Shown: positions 25,751-34,967, counted from the first letter of the stretch. The stretch is 47,609 nt of DNA from Sphingopyxis soli (GCF_018682675.1 NZ_JAFMTR010000085.1:1-47609); one strand, 5' to 3'. Numbers and translations are program-made. Notes: generated from the letters alone by a model not told the origin.

Positions 25751-26557
25751 TCAGTGGACGAACCGCGCCACCACGTCGCGGTAGCTGCGGCTGACCTTCA
25801 CTTGCGCGCCCGATCCCAGCACGAGGAAGCATTCGCCGTTGGTGTGCGGCTTGACCTGCTTGACCTGGCTGAGATTCACGATCGTCGAGCGATGGACGCG
25901 CTGGAAGTTGCGCGGATCGAGCCGCTTTTCCAGATCCTTCATCGTCTCGCGCAGGATCAGCGAATTGTCGGCGGTGTAGATGCACATATAGTCGCCCGCG
26001 GCGTCGATGCGTTCGATGCTGTCGACGTCGACGCGGAAAATCTGGCCGCGGTCCTTGATGTTGATCATCTTTTCATAGCGGTCGGCGGCGTGCGCGTCGG
26101 CCTGAACCTCGGCGTCATAATCCTCCACCGCCTCGGGTGCGACCTCGGCGAGCACGGTCTTCAGCCGCTCGACCTCGGCCGCGCCGCGCTTTTCGGCGAG
26201 GCGCTGGCGGACACGGTCGAGCGCGTCGGCCAGCCGCTCGGGCTCGACCGGCTTGACCAGATAATCGACCGCCTGCGCCTCGAACGCGCGGATGGCATGG
26301 TCCGAATAGGCGGTAACGAAGACGACCAGCGGCGGCTCGACCTCCATCAGGCCCTGGATCACCGAAAAGCCGTCAAATCCCGGCATCTGGATGTCGAGGA
26401 ACACCAAGTCGGGTTTATGCGTCTTGATCTTTCTGATGGCCTCGCGGCCGTTCTGCGCGGTGTCGACCACCTCGACATCGGAATGCGCTTCGAGCCGCAA
26501 TTGCAGGCCCTGGGTCGCCAGTTTTTCATCATCCACCAGGATGGTTCTGATCGTCAT
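25751..26557 (-). CDS. LytTR-family response regulator
   Basis: A 268-residue protein. The receiver domain (about 4-120) has the acidic pocket VDDEK, phospho-acceptor Asp55 in LVFLDIQMPG, and the lysine in YLVKPVEP. A linker of about 45 residues leads to a LytTR DNA-binding domain (about 165-265) with RVDVDSIERIDAAGDYMCIY and FQRVHRSTIVNL. It is the partner of the upstream kinase, whose stop overlaps this start by four bases. LytTR regulators often control cell-surface or peptide-related genes, but the target here is unknown. ATG at 26557. Confidence 0.92.
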   Translation of the reverse strand: MTIRTILVDDEKLATQGLQLRLEAHSDVEVVDTAQNGREAIRKIKTHKPDLVFLDIQMPGFDGFSVIQGLMEVEPPLVVFVTAYSDHAIRAFEAQAVDYLVKPVEPERLADALDRVRQRLAEKRGAAEVERLKTVLAEVAPEAVEDYDAEVQADAHAADRYEKMINIKDRGQIFRVDVDSIERIDAAGDYMCIYTADNSLILRETMKDLEKRLDPRNFQRVHRSTIVNLSQVKQVKPHTNGECFLVLGSGAQVKVSRSYRDVVARFVH

Positions 26558-27729
26558 GTCCGTTCGGTTCCAATCGTCGTCACTTGTCCATCGGGCTGAA
26601 AAGGAAACTCGATAATCACCGTGAAACCTCCGTCGGCGCCCGACTGCACCTCGAACCGCTGCTGGTCGCCATAAGCCTGCGCCATCCGGTCCCGGATATT
26701 GGCTAAACCCACACCGGTCGATTCCGTTGCAATCACGCCAGTGGTGGGATCAACACCCCCCTCTGACAATCCTGCCCCCGTGTCCGACACGGTGATCCGG
26801 ACGTTTTGACCGGCAAGCTGAGCCGAGAGCGTGATGTCCGCGCCTTCCTCCTGCGGCGTGACGGCATATTTGATCGCATTCTCGATCAGCGGCTGGAGCA
26901 GCAGCGAGGGCAGGCGCGCGCGCTGGACCGCGGGGTCGATGTGGAAGTGCGGGCGCAGCCGGTCCTCGAAGCGCATCTTCTCGATATCGAGATAGAGCTT
27001 CAGCGTCTCGATCTCCTGCGCCAGCGTCACCTGCGCGGTCGGTTCGTTCGCCAGCGTGTAGCGCAGGAAGGCCGACAGGCGGGAGAGCATCGCGTTCGCG
27101 GGCTCGGTCTGTTTGAGCAGCACCAGCGTCGAGATGCTGTTCAGCGTGTTGAACAGGAAATGCGGGTTCAGCTGGTAGCGCAGCATCGCGAGCTGCGCCG
27201 ACGCCGCCTGCGCCTCGAGCCGCAGCATCCGGTCGTTCTGTTCCTCGAGCTGGAGGAAATAGTTGATCGCGAAATAAAGCGCCGACCAGGCGCCGAGCGA
27301 GGTTGCATCGATATAGATCGCGCCGAGGAGCAGGCTGGTGAAGCCCGCCTCGCTCGCCGGATTCTGGATCTGCGCGACCCATGCGTCGATGAACGCCCAG
27401 AGCGCGACGGCGAGGCCCGCGAGCCCGAAGCTGACCCCCCACATCAGGATCGGCCGCCGGTTGATCAGCGCACGATAGCAGACCGACAGGATCAGCGTCA
27501 GCGAGAAGCCGGTGATCGCCGAAATCGTCTGCGGGATCAGGAAGGTGAAGGGCTGGCCGTTGGCGAGACCCGACACCCCGCGCAGACCGAGCCATGCGGA
27601 CCAGCCGAGGATCTGGAGATTCCAGAAGGCGCGCACCTTGTTGCCGAAAAAGGGACCCGGCGACGAAAAGCCGAACAAAGGCATCGAGGAGGATGCGGAC
27701 ACGGATGCGGAGGCGGGCTTGGTCGCCAT
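26554..27729 (-). CDS. LytS/YehU-type sensor histidine kinase
   Basis: A 391-residue protein with several hydrophobic helices in the first 160 residues, then the HisK domain with the phospho-acceptor motif NPHFLFNTLNSIS near residue 188. The ATPase domain follows, with the N box IENAIKY and the G box DTGAGL. The order matches PF06580-type kinases, which sense at the membrane without a typical periplasmic domain and pair with LytTR regulators. The ligand is unknown. ATG 27729 (MATKPAS) is chosen since the upstream in-frame stretch is Arg-rich and non-membrane-like; a later Met (MPLFGF) is possible. Confidence 0.9.
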   Translation of the reverse strand: MATKPASASVSASSSMPLFGFSSPGPFFGNKVRAFWNLQILGWSAWLGLRGVSGLANGQPFTFLIPQTISAITGFSLTLILSVCYRALINRRPILMWGVSFGLAGLAVALWAFIDAWVAQIQNPASEAGFTSLLLGAIYIDATSLGAWSALYFAINYFLQLEEQNDRMLRLEAQAASAQLAMLRYQLNPHFLFNTLNSISTLVLLKQTEPANAMLSRLSAFLRYTLANEPTAQVTLAQEIETLKLYLDIEKMRFEDRLRPHFHIDPAVQRARLPSLLLQPLIENAIKYAVTPQEEGADITLSAQLAGQNVRITVSDTGAGLSEGGVDPTTGVIATESTGVGLANIRDRMAQAYGDQQRFEVQSGADGGFTVIIEFPFQPDGQVTTIGTERT

Positions 27730-27775
27730 GGTCAACGGGGCTGGATCAAAAGCTTTGCGCGCGCGGCGGCAGCGA

Positions 27776-28285
27776 TCATTCGGCCGCGACCGCCGCCATT
27801 CGCACGCGCGCCTGACCGAGCGGCTGCAATTCGGAGCGATGCTTCCAGACCAGCTCGCCATAAGCCAGCGAGCGGCCGTCGTGCGCGGTGATCGTCACCG
27901 GTCCGATCGGCTGCTCGTCGCGTGTGTCGACGAGCACGGGGGTCGAAGGCACGCCCGCGCCCCATTTCTCTCCCCACTGGCGCAGCGCGATCATCGCGGG
28001 CAGCAGTTCGATGCCCTTCTGCGTGAGCTGATACTGCACCTTCCGGCGATCCTCGGCCATCACCTCGCGCGCCATGATGCCATGGTCGACCAGCTTCGAC
28101 AGCCGGTTCGACAGGATGTTGCGCGCGATCCCGAGCTCCTGCTGGAATTCCTCGAAATGATGGACCCCGTTGAACGCGGCGCGAAGGATCATGAACGACC
28201 AGCGCTCGCCCATCGCCTCGAGCGCGAGCGGCAGCGCGCAATTGTTGCCGTAAATATCGTTCAGCGGTTCGCGTAATTTTCCCAT
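27776..28285 (-). CDS. HxlR-family transcriptional regulator
   Basis: A 169-residue protein. Its winged helix-turn-helix core reads NNCALPLALEAMGERWSFMILRAAFNG, then FEEFQQELGIARNILSNRL and the wing DRRKVQYQLTQKG, all typical of HxlR/MarR-like regulators. The conserved Cys near the N-terminus is present and in some relatives senses electrophiles or oxidants. The last 40 residues form a DNA- or ligand-neutral tail. It is divergent from the CC_3452-type gene, with two identical palindromes between them, suggesting that it controls itself and that gene. ATG 28285 (MGKLREP) fits the family. Confidence 0.9.
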   Translation of the reverse strand: MGKLREPLNDIYGNNCALPLALEAMGERWSFMILRAAFNGVHHFEEFQQELGIARNILSNRLSKLVDHGIMAREVMAEDRRKVQYQLTQKGIELLPAMIALRQWGEKWGAGVPSTPVLVDTRDEQPIGPVTITAHDGRSLAYGELVWKHRSELQPLGQARVRMAAVAAE

Positions 28286-28339
28286 GCCCCATGCCCTAAC
28301 GTAATTTTGCCCCTCGCACAAAAAAATATGGATCCTTAG

Positions 28340-28378
28340 TTGCATTTTGCAACCCGCAAACCCAATTGCATTTTGCAA
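28340..28378. promoter_or_regulatory. Two identical palindromes, likely HxlR operators
   Basis: TTGCATTTTGCAA occurs at 28340-28352 and again at 28366-28378. Each copy is a perfect 5-bp inverted repeat around TTT, and the copies are 26 bases apart, about 2.5 helical turns. They sit between the HxlR gene and the divergent CC_3452-type gene, where a dimeric winged-helix regulator would bind. A separate hairpin, GCAACCC-TTC-GGGTTGC (28375-28391), follows in the leader of the right-hand gene. Confidence 0.6.
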
Positions 28379-28412
28379 CCCTTCGGGTTGCGCAAAACAG
28401 GAAGGACTCCCC

Positions 28413-28742
28413 ATGATCAAGCTTTCTTCGCCGGCGCCTCTGCTGGCGGTCGCCGGCGCCATGCTCGCCGGCCTTGGCGCGCTTGCCCCCGTCGCGGCGA
28501 ACGCCGCCAGCGGCAGCTATTACCGCGCCGAGCTCGCCGGTCCGGCGCCGACGGCCAAGTTCGTCGCGCGCGATGTCGTGTGGGTTTGCGACGGCGCGAA
28601 TTGCGGCGCCGGTCGCGGCACGAGCCGGCCGCTGCTCATCTGCACCGGCCTCGCCAAGAAGGCCGGCGAAGTGAAGAGCTTCGTCGCCGACGGCAAGCCG
28701 CTCGAGGCCGACGATCTCGCACGCTGCAACGGCGTGAAATAA
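28413..28742 (+). CDS. CC_3452-type small secreted protein
   Basis: A 109-residue protein. The signal peptide (about 1-33) ends NAAS. The mature part has the pattern SYYRAELAGPAPTAKFVARDVVWVCDGANC..., then a PLLICTGL helix and a final DLARCN. Conserved cysteines in WVCDGANC, LLICTGL and ARCN would give two disulfides in the periplasm. This matches the family annotated CC_3452 in Caulobacter relatives, which has no known function. A strong AGGAAGGA precedes the ATG. It is divergent from the HxlR regulator and probably under its control. Confidence 0.75.
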   Translation: MIKLSSPAPLLAVAGAMLAGLGALAPVAANAASGSYYRAELAGPAPTAKFVARDVVWVCDGANCGAGRGTSRPLLICTGLAKKAGEVKSFVADGKPLEADDLARCNGVK

Positions 28743-28908
28743 GCCGACCGACCGGGTGGCGCGCGAACGCTCTCCCCTCTCCGCCGCCGCCCGGTCCACT
28801 CCGGTGAACGAAGCTTTTAACGAGGCTTAGCAAAATTGCGGCGCCCCCGTACTCGGCGCAAGCAAATTTCGCATTGCAATTGCGCCCGCATGAACGACAT
28901 TGGGCTTG

Positions 28909-31002
28909 ATGCTCAGGCAATATGAACTTGTCGAGCGCGTGCGCGCTTACGACCCCGACGTCGACGAGGCGTTGCTCAACCGCGCCTATGTCTTCACCGT
29001 GCAGAAGCACGGCAGCCAGAAGCGCGCCTCGGGCGACCCCTATTTCAGCCATCCGGTCGAAGTCGCGGGCATCCTGACCGACCTGCATCTCGACAGCGAG
29101 ACGATCGTCACGGCGCTGCTCCACGACACGCTCGAGGACACGCTGACCACCCCCGACGAGATCGAGCGACTGTTCGGCAGCGACGTCGGGCGGCTCGTCG
29201 ACGGGGTGACCAAGCTTTCGAAGATCGAGGCGCAGACCGAGAATGAGCGCGCTGCCGAAAATCTGCGCAAGTTCCTGCTCGCCATGTCCGACGATATTCG
29301 CGTGCTGCTGGTCAAGCTCGCCGACCGGCTGCACAATATGCGCACGCTGCATTTCATCAAGAATCCCGACAAGCGCCGCCGCATCGCCAAGGAGACGATG
29401 GATATCTACGCGCCGCTCGCCGAGCGGATCGGCATGTATGAATATATGCGGGAGATGCAGCTGCTGGCGTTCCGCGAGCTGGAACCCGAGGCTTATGCGA
29501 CGATCACCGGCCGCCTCGCCAAGCTGACCGCAGGCGGCAAGGACAAGGTCGCCGCGATCAGCCGCGAGATCAAGGACCTGCTCGCCGAGGCGGGGATCGA
29601 GGCCGAGGTCTCGGGGCGCGAGAAACATCCCTATTCGATCTGGCGCAAGATGCAGGAGCGGCACGTCAGCTTCGAGCAGGTGACCGACATCATCGCCTTT
29701 CGCGTGATCACCCCGTCCGACGCCGATTGCTACGCCGCGCTGGGGCTGATCCATCGCAAGTGGAAAATGGTTCCCGGCCGCTTCAAGGATTATATCTCGA
29801 CCCCGAAGCGCAACGGTTACAAGTCGCTGCACACGACGATCATGCATCAGCAGAATATGCGGATCGAGATCCAGATTCGCAGCCTGGGCATGCATCAGCA
29901 GTCCGAATTCGGGCTCGCCGCGCATTGGGCGTACAAGCAGGGCGGCGCGGCGCCCGACGGGCAGGCGGGGTGGATTCGCGATCTGCTGGAGATCCTCGAA
30001 CAGACCCACGATCCGGAGGAGTTTCTCGAGAATACCCGCATCGCAATGTATCAGGACCGCATCTTCGCCTTCACGCCGAAGGGGAGTTTGCACCAGTTGC
30101 CGAAGGGGGCGACCCCGGTCGATTTCGCCTATGCCGTGCACACCAAGCTCGGCGACCGCACCGTCGGGGCGAAGGTCAACGGGCGGCTCGTGCCGCTCCG
30201 GACGCAGCTCGCCAACGGCGACACGGTCGAAATTCTCTCGTCGGACAAGCAGACGCCGCAGCCGGCCTGGCTCGGCTTCGCGGTGACCGGCAAGGCGCGC
30301 GCCGCGATCCGCCGCCATGTCCGCTCGAAGGAAAAGGTCGAGCTCGCCGCGCTCGGCCGCAAGATGTACGACGAGATCGTCGCGCGGCTGCCCAACAAGG
30401 TCGGCGACAAGGCGCGCGCGGCGGCGCTGACGCGGCTCAAGCTCGAGGACGACAGCGCGCTCTATGTCGCGATCGCCAAGCAGCGGGTTTCGGACAATGC
30501 GGTGCTGGAGGCGCTGGTCCCCGGCATCACCGCCGAGATGAAGACCAAGCCCGGCAAGCTGGCGCAGGGCGCGGCGGTGTCGATCGCGGGGTTGACCCCC
30601 GGGGTCGCCTACCAGCTTGCCGATTGCTGCCATCCGGTGCCGGGCGATCGCATCGTCGGCCTGTCGCGTCCCGGCGAGGGGATCGAGGTGCATGTCATCG
30701 ACTGCCCCAGGCTCGCCGACGGCGTCGACGCCGACTGGATCGACCTCAGGTGGCAGGAGGATAGCGAGGGCGGCAACGCGCGGCTGTGCGTCGTGATCCT
30801 CAACGAACCCGGCACGCTTGCCGAAATGTCGGGCATCCTTGCCGCCAATTCGGCGAACATCACCAATTTGCGCCTGTCGAACCGCGAGGGCGGCTTCCAT
30901 ACCTATGACGTCGTCGTCGAGGTACGCGACGTCCACCATGTGATGCGCATCCTGTCGGCACTGCGCGCGTCGGACAGCATCGTGCAGGCCGAGCGGCTTT
31001 AG
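28909..31002 (+). CDS. Bifunctional (p)ppGpp synthetase/hydrolase (Rsh/SpoT type)
   Basis: A 697-residue protein. The HD hydrolase domain contains HPVEVAGIL and LLHDTLEDT. The synthetase domain has IIAFRVIT, GRFKDYISTPKRNGYKSLH and a GRFKD motif of RXKD type, as in bifunctional rather than synthetase-only enzymes. TGS (IFAFTPKG... HTKLGDRTVGAKVNG), a helical region and a C-terminal ACT domain follow. It makes and breaks the stringent alarmone. Alphaproteobacteria commonly have a single such gene. ATG 28909 (MLRQYE) is chosen over an upstream TTG. A small hairpin lies after the stop (31034-31056). Confidence 0.93.
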   Translation: MLRQYELVERVRAYDPDVDEALLNRAYVFTVQKHGSQKRASGDPYFSHPVEVAGILTDLHLDSETIVTALLHDTLEDTLTTPDEIERLFGSDVGRLVDGVTKLSKIEAQTENERAAENLRKFLLAMSDDIRVLLVKLADRLHNMRTLHFIKNPDKRRRIAKETMDIYAPLAERIGMYEYMREMQLLAFRELEPEAYATITGRLAKLTAGGKDKVAAISREIKDLLAEAGIEAEVSGREKHPYSIWRKMQERHVSFEQVTDIIAFRVITPSDADCYAALGLIHRKWKMVPGRFKDYISTPKRNGYKSLHTTIMHQQNMRIEIQIRSLGMHQQSEFGLAAHWAYKQGGAAPDGQAGWIRDLLEILEQTHDPEEFLENTRIAMYQDRIFAFTPKGSLHQLPKGATPVDFAYAVHTKLGDRTVGAKVNGRLVPLRTQLANGDTVEILSSDKQTPQPAWLGFAVTGKARAAIRRHVRSKEKVELAALGRKMYDEIVARLPNKVGDKARAAALTRLKLEDDSALYVAIAKQRVSDNAVLEALVPGITAEMKTKPGKLAQGAAVSIAGLTPGVAYQLADCCHPVPGDRIVGLSRPGEGIEVHVIDCPRLADGVDADWIDLRWQEDSEGGNARLCVVILNEPGTLAEMSGILAANSANITNLRLSNREGGFHTYDVVVEVRDVHHVMRILSALRASDSIVQAERL

Positions 31003-31070
31003 GCGAAAAGCGCGTCCGGCGGGATGGTGGGAAATCTTTCCTTCGGCGGGAAAGATGCTAGGGCAAACCC

Positions 31071-32300
31071 ATGACCGAAATTCTGCGCAGCGATGTCTTG
31101 ATCTCCGGCGGCGGCCTCGTGGGTCAGGCGCTGGCACTGGCGCTCGCGCATCACGGCCTGTCTTCGCAGATCGTCGATCCGGCCGACCCGGTCGCGACGA
31201 TCGCACCGGGTTTCGACGGCCGCGCCTCGGCGATCGCCAGCGCGACGTGGCAGATGTTCGAGGTGCTGGGGATCGCCGGCCGCCTCGCCGGACATGGCTG
31301 CGCGATCCATGCGATCAAGGTCAGCGATGGCGGCCAGGCCGGCGAGCTCGACTTCGTGACGTCGCCCGAGGACCGCGCGCTCGGCACGATGGTCGAGAAT
31401 CGCCGGCTTCGCCTCGCGCTCGCGGCGGCGCTTGCCGAAGCGCCGCTGGTGCGGCTGTTCATGCCGTCAACGGTCGTCCATCGCGAGATGGGCGCTCATG
31501 GCGTCACATTGACGCTCGGCGACGGCACCCGGCTCGCCGCGCCGCTGCTGATCGTCGCCGAGGGGCGCCGGTCGCCGACGCGCGATGCCGCGGGCTTTGG
31601 CATCGCGAGCTGGTCCTATCATCACCACGCGATGATCGGCGCCGTGGCGCACGGCAAGTCGCACGGCAATGTCGCGCACGAAATCTTCTTCCCTTCCGGG
31701 CCCTTTGCGCTGCTGCCGCTCGTCGACGACGACCAGGGGCGCCACCGCTCGGCCTTCGTGTGGACGGTTTCCGAGAAGGACGGGCCGGGCTTCGCGAAGC
31801 TCGGCGATCGCGGCTTCACCGCTGAACTCGAAAAGCGCGCCGGCGACCTGCTCGGCTCGATGGCCCTCGTCGCGCCGCGTATGACCTATCCGCTGGGTTT
31901 CCATCACAGCGCAACGATCGTCGGCGACCGCATCGTGCTCGTCGGGGACGCGGCGCACGGAATCCACCCGATCGCGGGGCAGGGGCTCAACCTTGGCCTG
32001 CGCGACGTCGCCGCGCTTGCCGAAGTGCTGGTCGAGGGCGCGCGCCTGGGGCTCGATCTCGGCGATGCGGCGCTGCTTGCGCGCTACCAGCGCTGGCGCG
32101 GGCTCGACAGCCTGATGGTCAGCCTCGCGACCGACGGGCTCACCCGCCTGTTCGGGATTCCCGGCCGCACCGCGTCGGCGGTCCGCCGCGCGGGGCTCGG
32201 CGCAGTCCAGCGAATGCCGATGCTCAAGCGCTTCTTCATGGACGAAGCGCGCGGCGAGGCGGGCGACCTGCCACGCCTGCTGGCAGGTGCCGAAATATAG
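31071..32300 (+). CDS. UbiH/COQ6-family FAD-dependent ubiquinone hydroxylase
   Basis: A 409-residue protein. The N-terminal dinucleotide fold SGGGLVGQALALALAHHG binds FAD, and GDAAHGIHPIAGQGLNLGLRDVAAL is the second FAD motif of the UbiH/UbiF/COQ6 group. This group hydroxylates the ring of the ubiquinone precursor at the membrane. Which position it modifies (C5, C6 or C1) cannot be decided from sequence alone, so I give no specific symbol. An AGGG lies upstream of ATG 31071. It is in the same direction as spoT but separated by a hairpin. Confidence 0.88.
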   Translation: MTEILRSDVLISGGGLVGQALALALAHHGLSSQIVDPADPVATIAPGFDGRASAIASATWQMFEVLGIAGRLAGHGCAIHAIKVSDGGQAGELDFVTSPEDRALGTMVENRRLRLALAAALAEAPLVRLFMPSTVVHREMGAHGVTLTLGDGTRLAAPLLIVAEGRRSPTRDAAGFGIASWSYHHHAMIGAVAHGKSHGNVAHEIFFPSGPFALLPLVDDDQGRHRSAFVWTVSEKDGPGFAKLGDRGFTAELEKRAGDLLGSMALVAPRMTYPLGFHHSATIVGDRIVLVGDAAHGIHPIAGQGLNLGLRDVAALAEVLVEGARLGLDLGDAALLARYQRWRGLDSLMVSLATDGLTRLFGIPGRTASAVRRAGLGAVQRMPMLKRFFMDEARGEAGDLPRLLAGAEI

Positions 32301-32394
32301 GTAGTATTACCTAGGCGCGCGCCATGCGCCCGCTAACCATCGCCGCCTATCCCTGTCGCACGGCCATCGGACGGCCCTGATGGGGGGAACGGTC

Positions 32395-33102
32395 ATGTCA
32401 GCGAAAAGCGATGCACTCGAACAGGCGGTCACCACGTTGATCCAGGCCCGCGCCGCGCTCGAGGCCGCGCCGGGTGCCCGCGCCCGCGCGCGCGTCGACC
32501 GCGCCTTTGCAGCGCTTGCGACGCTTGCGGCGCCGCGCATCCGCTATTTCACGCGCAGCTATGGCCTGTCGGACGTCGCCGAAGATGCGCAGCAGGCTTG
32601 CGCGATCGCGCTGCACCGTGCCGCGGACCATTATGATCCCGCGCGCGCGCTCTTCACCACCTATGTGAACTGGCAGATTCGCGCCGAACTGCAGGCGCTT
32701 CGCCTCCGCCTGCACGGCGACCAGCGTTGCGCGGGGCGTCGGCAGGTCGCCGCCACCTTGTCCTACGAGGCGCTCGCCGACGAGGGCGTTGACGAATGGC
32801 TCGTCGATCCGGCGGCCGAGGAAGCGACCGAGCAGGCGGCGTCGGACGGAATGGCGGCGCGCGTTGCCGACCGGCTCGTCGCCGAATGGGCATCGCGTCG
32901 GCAATCGGCGCTGCTGCGAACGCCACGCGGCGCGGCGGCACCGGCGCGGGTTGCGGCAAAGGTGCGCGACGAAGGGGCGCTCGTCCGGCGCCAGCTTGCC
33001 TATACCGAGGCGCTGGTCGAACGGCTTGGCGAGGCCGACCGTCATACGGTCCGCCGCGCCTTCGCGGATATGGGGCGGCTTGCCGGGGCCAAACCGCACT
33101 GA
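32395..33102 (+). CDS. Sigma-70 region-2-like protein without clear region 4
   Basis: A 235-residue protein. Residues about 40-115 resemble sigma-70 region 2, with YFTRSYGLSDVAEDAQQACAIALHRAADHYDPARALFTTYVNWQIRAELQALR. The aromatic cluster and the W-Q-I-R-A-E-L end match the RNA polymerase-binding and -10 contact helices of RpoH/RpoD-type factors. The last 90 residues are Ala/Arg-rich and show no convincing region 4 helix-turn-helix. It could be a divergent alternative sigma factor or a sigma-like regulator. ATG 32395 follows GGGGGGAA. It is convergent with the Lon-domain gene. Confidence 0.6.
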   Translation: MSAKSDALEQAVTTLIQARAALEAAPGARARARVDRAFAALATLAAPRIRYFTRSYGLSDVAEDAQQACAIALHRAADHYDPARALFTTYVNWQIRAELQALRLRLHGDQRCAGRRQVAATLSYEALADEGVDEWLVDPAAEEATEQAASDGMAARVADRLVAEWASRRQSALLRTPRGAAAPARVAAKVRDEGALVRRQLAYTEALVERLGEADRHTVRRAFADMGRLAGAKPH

Positions 33103-33136
33103 TTTTTCGTTGACGTGAAAGCCGGCGCCACCCGGA

Positions 33137-33790
33137 TCACTGCAGCGTCGCGCGTCCGTCCTCGCCGTCGAAGCGGCCGAAGAATCGCATCATCTGGACG
33201 ACCAGTTCGGCGCGCGCGTCGATCGGGCTCGCCTCGAGCAGCGCTTGCTTCGCGGCTGCGTCGAACGGCGCGACCTGCGCGATGCCGTTGACCAACGTCG
33301 CGTCGTCGAGCTGGCCGACCGAATCCCAGTCAACGACATAGCCCTGCCGCGCCGCAAAGCGCTTCGCCTCACGCTCAAGGCTCGCGCGCTCGACGCTGGC
33401 GAGGGCGGCATCCTCTTCGGCTTCGACCTCGATCTCGGCCTCGACCTGCCGGAACGGCGTCGTGACGTCGAGCTCGCGGCGGACGCGGAAGCGCGCGACA
33501 CCTTCGAGGACGAGGTTGAAGCGGCCCTCGTCGAGCGCCTCGACATCGACGATCCGCCCGACGCAGCCGACGTCGTAGAGCGCGGGCGGCTCGACATTTT
33601 CCTCGCCGGGGATCTGGCGCGGCTGGATCATCCCGATCTGCCGGTCGCGCGCCAGCACTTCCTGCACCATCGCCTTGTACCGCGGTTCAAAGATATGAAG
33701 CGGCAAATGCAGCCCCGGGAACAGCACGGCACCGGGCAGCGGAAAGATCGCGATCCGCTGGATGGTATGCAGGGGAGCGGTGGCGCCCAT
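33137..33790 (-). CDS. Lon N-terminal-domain (LON substrate-binding) protein
   Basis: A 217-residue protein consisting only of a LON N-domain: IFPLPGAVLFPGLHLPLHIFEPRYKAMV, then GCVGRIVDVEALDEGRFNLVLEGVARFRV and a helical C-terminal half. It lacks the ATPase and protease parts of Lon. Stand-alone versions are common in alphaproteobacteria and are thought to bind unfolded protein. Its ATG overlaps the stop of the thioredoxin gene (TGATG), so the two are translated together, consistent with a joint protein-quality role. Confidence 0.85.
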   Translation of the reverse strand: MGATAPLHTIQRIAIFPLPGAVLFPGLHLPLHIFEPRYKAMVQEVLARDRQIGMIQPRQIPGEENVEPPALYDVGCVGRIVDVEALDEGRFNLVLEGVARFRVRRELDVTTPFRQVEAEIEVEAEEDAALASVERASLEREAKRFAARQGYVVDWDSVGQLDDATLVNGIAQVAPFDAAAKQALLEASPIDARAELVVQMMRFFGRFDGEDGRATLQ

Positions 33791-34701
33791 CAGCCGAACA
33801 GGATCAGCGACAGGCGGCGGCGCTGCGCCGCGACCCACGGATCCTCGAGGCCGACGGCCTCGAACAGCGACAGCAGCTTTGCGCGTGCCGCGCCATCGTT
33901 CCACTCGCGATCGGCGGCTATGATATGGAGCAGATTGTCGGCGGCGGCGTCGCGCCTCCCGGCGCCGATCTCGGCGGCGGCGAGGTCGAAGCGCGCCTGA
34001 TGGTCGTCGGGATTGGCGGCGACCGCGGCCTCGAAGCCCGCCAGCTCGCTCGCGTCGGGCGCGTCGGCGGCGAGCGCCAGCGCGCTTTTCGCCTGCACGA
34101 TCGCGGGATCGCCCGCAATTTCGGCGGGCACTGCGTCGAGCGCGAGCCCCGCGCCCTCGGTATCGCCCGTCAGCAGCAGCGCCCGAATCAGCCCGCCGTG
34201 GGCGGCCGCGTTGTCCGGCGCCATCTCGGCGATCTGCGAAAAGATGCCGGCCGCGCGCGCGCCATCGCCCTCGGCAAGCACCGCCTCGCCCATTTCGATC
34301 AGCGGCGCGATCTCGACCGCCCGATCCTTCGCGGCGCTTTCGACCGGAAGCTGCGCCAGCAACTGGTCGAGAATCGCCTTCAGCTGGCTTTCGCTGCGCG
34401 CATTGGTCAGGTTGGCGACCGGCTGGCCCTGGAAGATCGCATAGACGGTCGGGATCGACTGGACCTGGAACTGGCTGGCGATGAAGCCGTTCGCGTCGAC
34501 ATCGACTTTCGCCAGCACGACGCCCCTGTCGGCATAATCGGCCGCAACCTTTTCGAGCACCGGTGCGAGCTGCTTGCACGGCCCGCACCATTCAGCCCAG
34601 AAGTCGAGGATCACCAGCTTCGACATCGACGGCTCGACGACGTCGCGGCGGAAGGCTTCGACGGCTTCTTTTTCCTGCGGGTTCAGACCGAGAGTGGCCA
34701 C
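33790..34701 (-). CDS. Thioredoxin-TPR protein, CnoX/YbbN-like
   Basis: A 303-residue protein. The thioredoxin domain (about 10-120) contains FWAEWCGPCKQ with the redox Cys pair and the cis-proline segment QVQSIPTVYAI. The C-terminal half has TPR-like helices (MGEAVLAEGDGARAAGIFSQIAEMAPDN). This is the build of YbbN/CnoX co-chaperones that protect GroEL or DnaK clients from oxidation. The start is GTG 34701, with AAGGAG about ten bases upstream. It is coupled to the Lon-domain gene. Confidence 0.88.
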   Translation of the reverse strand: MATLGLNPQEKEAVEAFRRDVVEPSMSKLVILDFWAEWCGPCKQLAPVLEKVAADYADRGVVLAKVDVDANGFIASQFQVQSIPTVYAIFQGQPVANLTNARSESQLKAILDQLLAQLPVESAAKDRAVEIAPLIEMGEAVLAEGDGARAAGIFSQIAEMAPDNAAAHGGLIRALLLTGDTEGAGLALDAVPAEIAGDPAIVQAKSALALAADAPDASELAGFEAAVAANPDDHQARFDLAAAEIGAGRRDAAADNLLHIIAADREWNDGAARAKLLSLFEAVGLEDPWVAAQRRRLSLILFG

Positions 34702-34861
34702 GGCGGCGGTGCTCCTTTTTGTGCGCTTGTCCGCTTATGTGGGATTTGCGCGCGATATGCCAACCCTTCGCAGAAAATCGCAAACAGGGCTTGCCGACTC
34801 CGAAAGCCGATGCTAATCGCCCGCCTCACCCGCTGGGAGCCACCCGTTTCCAGCCGCCAGA

Positions 34862-34936
34862 GCGGGCGTAGCTCAGGGGTAGAGCACAACCTTGCCAAGG
34901 TTGGGGTCGAGGGTTCGAATCCCTTCGCCCGCTCCA
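34862..34936 (+). tRNA. tRNA-Gly (anticodon GCC)
   Basis: A regular cloverleaf: acceptor GCGGGCG with CGCCCGC, D-arm GCTC/GAGC, anticodon loop TTGCCAA giving GCC (reads GGC and GGU), T-loop TTCGAAT, and encoded CCA (34934-34936). Together with the CCC isoacceptor at 3645-3718 the window holds two glycine tRNAs. Confidence 0.95.
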
Positions 34937-34967
34937 GTTTTCCGAAATCGACGAACGATCGCCGGCC

